From Bacteroidota bacterium (GTDB taxonomy: Bacteria > Bacteroidota > Bacteroidia > J057): 5,807 bases of DNA. The stretch lies in the NCBI GenBank assembly GCA_003696875.1, contig RFHL01000140.1, positions 1 to 5,807 of the forward strand, read 5' to 3'. Positions within the stretch are counted from its first letter, which is position 1, and the number at the start of each line of letters is the position of its first letter. The position numbers were made by a program, and so were the translations under genes. The notes beneath the pieces were generated by a model. It was not told the origin of the DNA. It worked only from the letters and a program-made list of their open reading frames with translations, and searched no databases. Below are positions 1 through 5,807 of this stretch, piece by piece.

Positions 1-2397
1 GCATCCCATAACGACATTTTCCAGCTGAACCTGTACGACTGTGGTCTGGACGTATATCCAGAGGGGGACCATCTGGTTTGCGAGGGGGAAACCTTCAGGC
101 TCGAAGGCGGCTACACGGCCGCCGAGGCTCAGTACCAATGGATCAAGGACGGGCAGCCCCTGCCCGGGGCCACCGATCGCATCCTGCGTCTGCGCGCCAG
201 CGGCACCTACCAGCTCGTACGTACCACCGCCGACTGCCGCGATACCTCCCGGGCCCAGCAAATCCGCTTTGTTCCGCCCCCCCTGGCCACCATTGACGCT
301 CAGAGCGAAGTTATCTGCCTGGACGACTCCATCCTGCTACGAGCCCCGATGGGCGACGGCTACCAGTTTCAATGGCAACTCAATGGCCTGGACATCCCCG
401 AGGCGACCCGCCCACTTTATTGGGCCCAGCGGGCCGGGCGCTACACCCTCCGGGTCGATCATGGCACCTGCCGTGTGACCTCTCCCCCGCTCAATCTGCG
501 GCGCTTTGCGCCGCCGGATCTGCGCACCGACCGGGATTCGCTCATCGGCATCAGCCCCAGCCTGCCCGAATGGCTCTGGACCAACAAGGTCCCCGAAGAG
601 AAGGGGAGCCCCGTGGTCCACGACATCGCCGCCGGGCCCAAGGGCCAGAGCTATGTGCTTATGTCCTGGCTGCGGGGCCGCCGGCAGACGGACTATATCG
701 TCGAGTTTGGGCCGGAAGGGCTGTATCGCTACAGCTTCCCCGCCGAGCGGCGCAGCCATCAGGGGCCCCGCTATCTGGCCATGTCCCCCGATGGGTTGCT
801 AGTCGTGGCCGATCCGGACCGCTACCTGTCGGTGTACCGGCCCGATGGCACGCTGGTCTGGAGCAAGCAGGAAGCCCGGGAGCAGGTCTTGGGCGTAACC
901 ACCGACTTTCTGGGCCACATCTACGTGGCGGGGCGCTTTACCGATACCCTCTATCTGGGGCCACAGCGCCTCACCGCCGCCAATCGCGGCGGCCTCTTCC
1001 TGGCCAAGTATTCCGACCGCGGCGCGCTGCTTTGGGTCAAAACCATGGCGGTGGACGGTTACAAACATGACTTTGGCAATGCCCTCCATACCGACTGTAT
1101 GGGCAATGTGTATCTCGCCGCCGGCTTTCGCCTCATCGCCAACTTTGGGAACCAGCAGGTGCTGCGGGCGGGCCTGACCGGCGACCACTACTTTGTAGCC
1201 AAATTTGACCCACAGGGAGAGCTGTACTGGAGCAAGATGCTGGCTACCGAAAAAAGCCGACAACGCACAGCAGATGTGCATACCGACTGCCAGGGCAACA
1301 CCTTTGCCGTCATCAACCGGCGGATCTTCCACATTGATGCGGCAGGTAATCAGCGCTGGACGGGAGACCTGCTCCAGCCCCGCAACAGCACGACTGTGCT
1401 GAATCGGGTATACAGCCACAGCGGAGACCTCTACGTAGCCGGCTACAGCGACCGAGACGACGTATTCCTCACCAAGCTCAACCGCCTGTACCGGCAGGTC
1501 ATTTTGTGGCAGAGCAAAGGGGCCGAGGGCGATCAGAACGGGCTGCCCGCCATCACGGGCGGCCCAAAGGGAGACGTCTACTTTGCCGGGGTGAGCAAAG
1601 GCAATGGCTTTCAGGGCACCCAATTTGCCCTCAGCAGCAAATCGCCGGTCTTTGTGACCAAGTATGGCAAGCCTGACTACCGCTTTAAGCGGATTCCCAT
1701 AGAGCTGTGCCGGGGTGAGCAGCTGCGCCTGTTTACCGCCCTCGAAAAAGGCCTCAGCTACCAGTGGGTGCGCAACGGGCAAGATATCCGGGGGGCCACG
1801 GGGGTGGCCTATCTCGCCCAGCAGCCGGGCACCTATCAGCTGCGGATCAGCACCGGGATGTGCGAGCGGCTCTCCGAGCCGCAGCAGGTCAACCCCTGCG
1901 ATGGCCCGCCCGCGCCTGAGATCACCACCGTGGTCCCGGCCCCCTTACCTCGCGACCTGAGTCCTGAGCCCGAACCCGAGCCGGAAGCTGAGCCCGCAGA
2001 GCCGGTGGCAGAGGTGCCGACCGATATTGAGTACCGCAACGACGGCAGCCCCCGGCGGCTGCGGGGGCGCAAGGTCAAGCGACAATCAGACATCCGTATC
2101 CGCCGGGCAGAGGCAACGATCTACGTATGGGACCATGCCGCAGAGGACCGCGATACGGTCTCGGTCAGCATCAATGGCACCTACCTGCTGCAGGAGTATG
2201 GGCTCAAAAACAAGAAAATGGTGCTGAGCTATACCTTCCAGCCGGGCGACAACTACATCATCCTCTTCGCCCATAACCTCGGCGGCACCCCTCCCAATAC
2301 GGCCTCCATCATGGTCGATGACGGGGTGCGCCGTCAAACCCTGCAACTGCGCTCTACGCTGAACAATTGTGGTATGCTGCGGGTACGGCTGGAGTGA
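1..2397 (+). CDS. Large secreted/surface protein: Ig-like domains, seven-bladed beta-propeller and C-terminal domain (5' end missing)
   Basis: The frame is open from base 1 to the TGA at 2395-2397, giving 798 residues; the true start lies upstream, and the internal ATG at 349 falls inside an Ig-like domain, so it is not the start. Numbering residues from base 1, two Ig-like domains span about 20-85 and 98-163 and a third about 563-631. Each has a Cys pair 51-52 residues apart (C27/C79, C106/C157, C570/C621) and a Trp 19-20 residues after the first Cys, in Y/FQW..(N/D)G. Between them, about 205-562, are repeats of the form D..GN.Y.AG....FLAKYD..G.L.W.K, resembling SBBP/NHL-type propeller repeats; I count seven. 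A Pro/Glu-rich linker (about 634-675) leads to a C-terminal domain (about 676-798) with IYVWDH, EDRDTVSVSING and GGTPPNTASIMVDDG. I know similar C-terminal domains from Bacteroidota exported proteins, but not their function. No type IX secretion tail is recognisable. Role unknown; binding or adhesion at the cell surface is an inference from the domains. The signal peptide, if any, is outside the window. Confidence 0.85.
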   Translation, partial: ASHNDIFQLNLYDCGLDVYPEGDHLVCEGETFRLEGGYTAAEAQYQWIKDGQPLPGATDRILRLRASGTYQLVRTTADCRDTSRAQQIRFVPPPLATIDAQSEVICLDDSILLRAPMGDGYQFQWQLNGLDIPEATRPLYWAQRAGRYTLRVDHGTCRVTSPPLNLRRFAPPDLRTDRDSLIGISPSLPEWLWTNKVPEEKGSPVVHDIAAGPKGQSYVLMSWLRGRRQTDYIVEFGPEGLYRYSFPAERRSHQGPRYLAMSPDGLLVVADPDRYLSVYRPDGTLVWSKQEAREQVLGVTTDFLGHIYVAGRFTDTLYLGPQRLTAANRGGLFLAKYSDRGALLWVKTMAVDGYKHDFGNALHTDCMGNVYLAAGFRLIANFGNQQVLRAGLTGDHYFVAKFDPQGELYWSKMLATEKSRQRTADVHTDCQGNTFAVINRRIFHIDAAGNQRWTGDLLQPRNSTTVLNRVYSHSGDLYVAGYSDRDDVFLTKLNRLYRQVILWQSKGAEGDQNGLPAITGGPKGDVYFAGVSKGNGFQGTQFALSSKSPVFVTKYGKPDYRFKRIPIELCRGEQLRLFTALEKGLSYQWVRNGQDIRGATGVAYLAQQPGTYQLRISTGMCERLSEPQQVNPCDGPPAPEITTVVPAPLPRDLSPEPEPEPEAEPAEPVAEVPTDIEYRNDGSPRRLRGRKVKRQSDIRIRRAEATIYVWDHAAEDRDTVSVSINGTYLLQEYGLKNKKMVLSYTFQPGDNYIILFAHNLGGTPPNTASIMVDDGVRRQTLQLRSTLNNCGMLRVRLE
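1963..2004 (+). repeat. Pro/Glu low-complexity linker coding segment
   Basis: Residues 655-668 of the left-edge protein read PEPEPEPEAEPAEP, an alternating Pro/Glu run encoded by imperfect repeats of CC(C/G)GA(A/G). It lies between the third Ig-like domain and the C-terminal domain. Such runs form stiff, extended, acidic spacers, so this probably holds the C-terminal domain away from the propeller. The repeat is short and could vary in copy number between strains. Confidence 0.7.
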
Positions 2398-2427
2398 TGG
2401 CAAAAAAATCTCCGTCCGAAAAGCGAT

Positions 2428-2464
2428 GCGCCCATCTGCCGTTTGGCAGATGGGCGCTTTTTTT
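2428..2464 (+). terminator. Rho-independent terminator between convergent genes
   Basis: A perfect 13-bp stem (2428-2440 with 2445-2457) closes on the four-base loop GTTT and is followed by seven T (2458-2464). It starts 30 bases after the stop codon of the left-edge gene, so it fits as that gene's terminator. It also lies just past the clpX stop codon on the other strand. Read on the minus strand the hairpin is preceded by seven A, and the bases after it (ATCGCTTTTC) form only a weak U tract, so it is strong for the plus strand and possibly functional for both. Confidence 0.9.
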
Positions 2465-2478
2465 CACAACAAACCGGA

Positions 2479-3708
2479 TCAACCCGCCTTGCGGAAGTTC
2501 AGGAAGTTGTTTTCAAACTTCTCCGAGGCCACATCCAGCGTAATGTGGTAGGCCTCCTGATCGCTGTCGGGCATCTCGTACATCACGTCGAGCATGATGG
2601 CCTCGATGATGGAGCGTAGCCCCCGGGCACCGAGCTTGAGGTCCACGGCCCGGCGCACGACCATGTCGAGCACCTCGTCGTCGAAGGTGAGGGTTTTGCC
2701 CTCCAGCTCAAACATCTTCTTGTACTGACGGATGACCGCATTGCGCGGCTCAACCAGGATGCGGCGCAAGGCCTTTTCATCCAGATTGTCCAGATAGGTC
2801 AGGACCGGCAGGCGGCCGATGATCTCCGGAATCAGGCCAAAGGAACGCAAGTCGGCCGGCTGGATATAGCGGTAGAGGTTGTTATTTCCTTCCTTCATGC
2901 CGCCGGCATGATCCGAACCAAAGCCGATGGTCTTGACTGCGAGTCGATTGGAGATGATCCGCTCGATGCCCTCAAAGGCCCCACCACAGATGAAGAGAAT
3001 GTTGGTGGTATCGATTTGCACGAGGTTCTGCTCGGGATGCTTGCGCCCGCCCTTCGGCGGCACATTGGCGACCGAGCCTTCGAGCAGTTTGAGCAGCGCC
3101 TGCTGCACCCCTTCGCCGCTCACGTCGCGGGTGATGGAGGGGTTGTCGGACTTGCGGGAGATCTTGTCGAGCTCGTCAATGTAGACGATGCCGCGCTCGG
3201 CGGCCTCCACATCATAGTCGGCCTCCTGCAGGAGGCGGACGAGCACACTTTCGACGTCCTCGCCTACGTAGCCGGCCTCGGTCAGAACCGTCGCATCGGC
3301 GATGCAGAAGGGGACATTGAGCATGCGGGCAATGCTGCGGGCAAGCAGAGTCTTACCGGTTCCGGTAGGCCCTACCATCAGCACATTGCTTTTCTCAAGG
3401 TCGATGTCGTCGGACTGCTCGTCGAGGTGCATGACCCGCTTGTAGTGGTTGTAGACCGCCACGGAGAGGACCTTCTTGGCCTCGTCCTGACCGATCACAT
3501 ACTGATCGAGGTGGGCCGTGATCTCGCGGGGCTTGGGCACCCGCGTGATGCGGGTGACAGGCTTGTCGCGAAACTCCTCTTCGATGATGGAGTTGGCGTG
3601 GGCCACGCAATTCTCACAAATATGAGCGCCTCCGTAACCGGCGAGCAGGATCTGTACTTCCCGCTTGGACCGGCCACAAAAGGAGCAACTTTCGTTTCGC
3701 ATAGACAT
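2479..3708 (-). CDS. clpX: ATP-dependent Clp protease ATP-binding subunit ClpX
   Basis: ClpX is a cytoplasmic AAA+ unfoldase: a hexamer that recognises degradation tags, unfolds the protein with ATP and threads it into ClpP. The 409-residue product has normal family length and all the key parts. These are an N-terminal four-Cys zinc-binding domain (C8, C11, C31, C34), Walker A GPTGTGKT (113-120), pore loop GYVGED (146-151), Walker B IVYIDE (174-179), the RKH pore loop (222-224), the ClpP-docking IGF loop (261-263), the arginine-finger/sensor-1 region around R299 (IPEIIGRLP) and sensor-2 GARGLR (R362). The first ATG, at 3708, is used; a second in-frame ATG at 3702 (M3) is equally possible, as neither has a clear Shine-Dalgarno sequence. 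The gene starts 14 bases after the clpP stop codon with no promoter-sized gap, so the two are probably co-transcribed. It ends with TGA at 2481-2479, facing the terminator hairpin. Confidence 0.98.
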   Translation of the reverse strand: MSMRNESCSFCGRSKREVQILLAGYGGAHICENCVAHANSIIEEEFRDKPVTRITRVPKPREITAHLDQYVIGQDEAKKVLSVAVYNHYKRVMHLDEQSDDIDLEKSNVLMVGPTGTGKTLLARSIARMLNVPFCIADATVLTEAGYVGEDVESVLVRLLQEADYDVEAAERGIVYIDELDKISRKSDNPSITRDVSGEGVQQALLKLLEGSVANVPPKGGRKHPEQNLVQIDTTNILFICGGAFEGIERIISNRLAVKTIGFGSDHAGGMKEGNNNLYRYIQPADLRSFGLIPEIIGRLPVLTYLDNLDEKALRRILVEPRNAVIRQYKKMFELEGKTLTFDDEVLDMVVRRAVDLKLGARGLRSIIEAIMLDVMYEMPDSDQEAYHITLDVASEKFENNFLNFRKAG

Positions 3709-3722
3709 ACAGAGGGACTTTG

Positions 3723-4415
3723 CTATTGGGCTCCGAGGACTTCGTCGATCAGGCCGTAGGTCTTGGCTTCAGAGGCAGACATCCAGAAGTCACGATCGGA
3801 GTCCTCGGCGACTTGATCGACCTCCTTGCCGGAATGCTTGGCGATGATCTCATAGAGGGCCTTTTTCAGCTCCTGAATGTGCCGGTGGGCAATCTCAATG
3901 TCGGAGGCTTGCCCACCGATGCCGCCCATGGGCTGGTGGATCATCACCCGGGCATGAGGCAGGATGGAGCGCTTGCCGGCTTCGCCGGCACAGAGCAGGA
4001 CAGCCCCCATCGAGGCAGCCATACCCGTACAGATGGTCGCCACATCAGGCGAAATGATCTGCATGGTGTCGTAGATGCTGAGGCCGCCGTAGACCGAGCC
4101 GCCGGGCGAGTTGATGTAGATGTTGATGTCCTTGCTGGAATCAACCGATTGCATGAACAGCAGCTGGGCCGTTACGATGTTGGCGACCTGCTCATCAATA
4201 CCCGTGCCGAGGAAGATGATGCGGTCCATCATGAGCCGGGAAAAAACATCCATCTGGGCGACATTCATCTGCCGCTCTTCGATGATGTAGGGCGTCATGT
4301 TGTAGATGCTGGTGACCTGATGGTTCACCATGCTGGTATAGTCGTGCAAGGTGTGGCTACCGATGCGGTGGTGCTGGACCGCATATTTTTGAAACTCCTG
4401 GGAATTGGGATTCAT
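3723..4415 (-). CDS. clpP: ATP-dependent Clp protease proteolytic subunit ClpP
   Basis: ClpP is the serine peptidase of the ClpXP complex: two stacked heptamer rings enclose the active sites in the cytoplasm. From the chosen ATG the product has 230 residues. The catalytic triad is Ser135 (GMAASMG), His160 (MIHQPMGG) and Asp209 (DSDRD); the His-Asp spacing of 49 matches the E. coli enzyme. The oxyanion-side glycine motif SPGGSVYGG and the segment IYDTM are also intact. The frame stays open upstream to an ATG at 4526, but that extension (residues such as FLPGLDPGLLAFRLRFFC) is unlike any ClpP N-terminus I know and would place the start upstream of the candidate promoter. Starts at 4430 (MITDSMNPN) and 4415 (MNPNSQEFQKYAV) remain; 4415 is preferred because MN..(K/Q)EF.KYA matches the beginning of Bacteroidota ClpP proteins. 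The stop is TAG at 3725-3723. Confidence 0.97.
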   Translation of the reverse strand: MNPNSQEFQKYAVQHHRIGSHTLHDYTSMVNHQVTSIYNMTPYIIEERQMNVAQMDVFSRLMMDRIIFLGTGIDEQVANIVTAQLLFMQSVDSSKDINIYINSPGGSVYGGLSIYDTMQIISPDVATICTGMAASMGAVLLCAGEAGKRSILPHARVMIHQPMGGIGGQASDIEIAHRHIQELKKALYEIIAKHSGKEVDQVAEDSDRDFWMSASEAKTYGLIDEVLGAQ

Positions 4416-4442
4416 GGAATCGGTTATCATTACGTAAAGAGG

Positions 4443-4473
4443 TAAATGTAGACAAAAAAAGCGTAACCGAAAA
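4443..4473 (-). promoter_or_regulatory. Candidate clpP-clpX promoter (Bacteroidota type)
   Basis: On the minus strand TACATTTA (4450-4443) matches seven of the eight positions of the phylum's -7 element TAnnTTTG. About 20 bases upstream lies a T run, TTTT followed by C (near 4474-4471), a poor version of the -33 TTTG box. Transcription would begin near 4437, leaving roughly a 20-base leader before the ATG at 4415. This agrees with that start and excludes the one at 4526. It is a motif match by eye only. Confidence 0.35.
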
Positions 4474-4498
4474 GCTAGCAGACCGGGGTCCAGGCCCG

Positions 4499-4580
4499 GC
4501 AAAAAGCAGCTTTCGTTCGCCTTCATGACACCCTGCTGTAGGGATTCGTGACAAAGAGGCCCTGCAAAAATAGCAGCTTT
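4499..4580. repeat. Pair of short direct repeats in the divergent intergenic region
   Basis: GCAAAAAGCAGCTTT (4499-4513) recurs as GCAAAAA-TA-GCAGCTTT (4564-4580), the same 15 bases with a two-base insertion, starting 65 bases apart. The first copy contains the perfect palindrome AAAGC-A-GCTTT (4503-4513). The second copy overlaps the candidate protease promoter, between its two boxes. They could be binding sites for a regulator shared by the divergent genes, or chance in an AT-rich stretch; the sequence alone cannot decide. Confidence 0.4.
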
Positions 4581-4592
4581 TTTCTACCTTTA
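4562..4592 (+). promoter_or_regulatory. Candidate promoter of the subtilisin-like protease gene
   Basis: TACCTTTA (4585-4592) matches seven of eight positions of the Bacteroidota -7 element TAnnTTTG. A CTG (4562-4564) lies exactly 20 bases before it, near the -33 TTG in the usual 19-21 base spacing. Transcription would begin near 4597, giving a leader of about 44 bases to the ATG at 4641. The -33 match is weak, so this rests mainly on the -7 box and its position. Confidence 0.35.
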
Positions 4593-4640
4593 ATCGAATC
4601 AGATAAGATTCCTCGGGACATGCTTGGCAAGTGCAACATC

Positions 4641-5807
4641 ATGCGGCGATACGTTCTCCTTTCCCTGCTCTGTTTTTGGGTCGGCCTGAATCTGCTTCTG
4701 GCGCAGGCGTCGCTGCGCCCGGGGCCTTTTCAGATGCCGGAAGGGGCCACCTACTGGCCCCAGCGGGTGATCTATAAGCTTAAGCCCGGCTATGGGGCCA
4801 CGATGCCCCAATCAGCTGACTGGCAAGCCTGGCTTGCGCCCCTGGGCGCAACCGGCGCCCAACGGATGTTTCCGGACATCGCCGCCCCCGGAGATGCCTT
4901 CGACAAATACGGGCAGCCGCTGGTCGATCTTTCGCCCATCTTCTATCTGGACTACCGCTCGGCCCATAGCGTAGAAGCCGTCGTGAACCACCTGCTCGCC
5001 CACCCGGCCGTGGCCTATGCCGAGCCCTGGTATATCTACGGCCTGTTTTACCAGCCCAATGACCCCTTTGCCGATACGACCGGCGGGCTAAACCTGATGT
5101 GGCATCTGGACCAGATCATGGCCCGACAAGCCTGGGACCTGGAGCGCGGCGACACCTCTGTCGTAGTAGGCATTGTAGACTCTGGCAACAACTCTGCCCA
5201 CCCCGACATGAAGGACAACCTGGCTTTGAATCGGGACGATCCCGTGGACGGGATAGACAACGATCAGGACGGCTATGTCGACAACTATGCCGGCTGGGAC
5301 TTTGGTGGGGACACCTATCTGGGGGTGGGGGACAATTCGCCGGACATCTTCAACTCGCACGGGCAGCACGTGGCCGGCATTTCCAGTGCCTCAGCCGACA
5401 ACGGCATCGGCCTGCCGGGGCTCGCATTCCACTGCGGCTACCTGCCGATCAAGGCGGCTCCCGACGACTCCATAGGAGCCATCTTCTATGGCTACCAGGG
5501 CATCATCTATGCCGTGGAGCAGGGCGCGCAGGTCGTCAACTGCTCCTGGGGTGGCCCCTACCCGACCGAGCTGGGCCGGGATGTGGTCAACTATGCCACC
5601 ATCAACCGCCGGGCGGCGGTGGTCTGTGCGGCGGGCAACAGTACCTCCGACACCAAATTTTATCCGGCCGCCTACCCCCGGGCTATCTCCGTAGCCAATA
5701 CCACCTATGGCGATGTGCTGTACAGCAATTCGACCTACAACTACAGCGTGGACCTGACGGCGCCAGGCATCGGAATCCGAAGTACCCAAAAAGACAATGC
5801 CTACCAC
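4641..5807 (+). CDS. Secreted subtilisin-like serine protease (S8 family), 3' end missing
   Basis: The frame is open from ATG 4641 to the window edge, 389 residues without a stop. It starts with a signal peptide (MRRY, then a Leu-rich core to about residue 20, with cleavage likely after A21 or A23). A propeptide-like region follows (about 43-135, from RVIYKLKPGYG to HPAVAYAEPWY), which in this family folds and inhibits the enzyme. The S8 catalytic domain begins near 150. The catalytic Asp180 lies in VVGIVDSG, His240 in NSHGQHVAG and the oxyanion Asn333 in CAAGN. Between Asp and His an acidic loop (D199 to F221, containing DGIDNDQDGYVDN and GWDF) resembles insertions common in bacterial subtilases and may bind calcium. 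The catalytic Ser (GTSMA motif) should lie some ten or more residues past the right edge, so activity cannot be confirmed here. An in-frame ATG at 4620 (MLGKCNIMRRY) is an alternative start; 4641 gives the more typical signal peptide. The substrate is unknown. The gene is divergent from clpP. Confidence 0.93.
   Translation, partial: MRRYVLLSLLCFWVGLNLLLAQASLRPGPFQMPEGATYWPQRVIYKLKPGYGATMPQSADWQAWLAPLGATGAQRMFPDIAAPGDAFDKYGQPLVDLSPIFYLDYRSAHSVEAVVNHLLAHPAVAYAEPWYIYGLFYQPNDPFADTTGGLNLMWHLDQIMARQAWDLERGDTSVVVGIVDSGNNSAHPDMKDNLALNRDDPVDGIDNDQDGYVDNYAGWDFGGDTYLGVGDNSPDIFNSHGQHVAGISSASADNGIGLPGLAFHCGYLPIKAAPDDSIGAIFYGYQGIIYAVEQGAQVVNCSWGGPYPTELGRDVVNYATINRRAAVVCAAGNSTSDTKFYPAAYPRAISVANTTYGDVLYSNSTYNYSVDLTAPGIGIRSTQKDNAYH

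Noticed and set aside
41..478. Plus-strand frame of 145 residues near the left edge
   Set aside because: It overlaps the Ig-like domains in another frame; the Pro/Ser/Ala-rich product has no domain signal, while frame 1 shows the Cys-Trp-Cys pattern from the first bases.
799..1782. Long open frame on the minus strand (327 residues) opposite the propeller region
   Set aside because: It lies entirely antisense to a frame with clear domain repeats, and its product has no recognisable motif. Long antisense frames are expected at this GC content.
2908..3759. Plus-strand open frame of 283 residues opposite clpX
   Set aside because: It is the antisense of an unmistakable clpX with all motifs intact; the Asp/Val/Gly-rich product looks like a codon-bias shadow.
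3720..4445. Plus-strand open frame of 241 residues opposite clpP
   Set aside because: It mirrors clpP almost base for base and its composition is typical of a shadow frame.
4483..4499. Small inverted repeat CCGGG-N7-CCCGG upstream of clpP
   Set aside because: It has only a five-base stem and no T tract on either strand; too weak to call a terminator or operator.
5391..5807. Minus-strand open frame at the right edge
   Set aside because: It is antisense to the subtilase catalytic domain, whose Asp, His and Asn motifs are in the correct order and spacing.
1..5807. Possible mobile element, CRISPR array, toxin-antitoxin or defence system
   Set aside because: No transposase, integrase, regularly spaced repeats, tRNA or terminal inverted repeats are visible; all coding space is explained by four genes.

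Overview
The window looks like a piece of a chromosome from a GC-rich member of the Bacteroidota, possibly a Saprospiria-type lineage; the class is an inference. Three things point there. The ClpP protein carries the segment TPYIIEERQMNVAQMDVFSR, which is typical of that phylum. Two large secreted or surface proteins have architectures common in it: Ig-like domains with a beta-propeller, and a subtilase with a signal peptide. Translation starts lack clear Shine-Dalgarno sequences, and TAnnTTTA boxes resembling the phylum's -7 promoter element (TAnnTTTG) sit in the only long intergenic gap.

Layout, left to right. Positions 1-2397 (+) hold the 3' part of a large gene whose start lies left of the window. 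Its product has two Ig-like domains, a propeller that I count as seven blades, a third Ig-like domain, a Pro/Glu-rich linker and a compact C-terminal domain. A strong hairpin with a T tract (2428-2464) ends it and separates it from the convergent clpX. Positions 2479-3708 (-) are clpX and 3723-4415 (-) are clpP; they lie 14 bases apart and are read as a clpP-clpX operon. Positions 4416-4640 are an AT-richer divergent intergenic region with a candidate promoter facing each way and a short direct repeat. Positions 4641-5807 (+) are the 5' part of a secreted subtilisin-like (S8) protease gene that runs off the right edge before its catalytic serine.

How the genes work together. ClpX unfolds tagged or damaged proteins and feeds them into the ClpP chamber, so these two form one cytoplasmic machine. 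The flanking genes encode exported proteins with no evident functional link to ClpXP; the protease shares only the divergent promoter region with clpP. No trigger-factor gene (tig), a frequent neighbour of clpPX, is in the window. I see no RNA genes, CRISPR array, insertion sequence, phage gene or defence system. The least understood part is the multidomain surface protein at the left edge.
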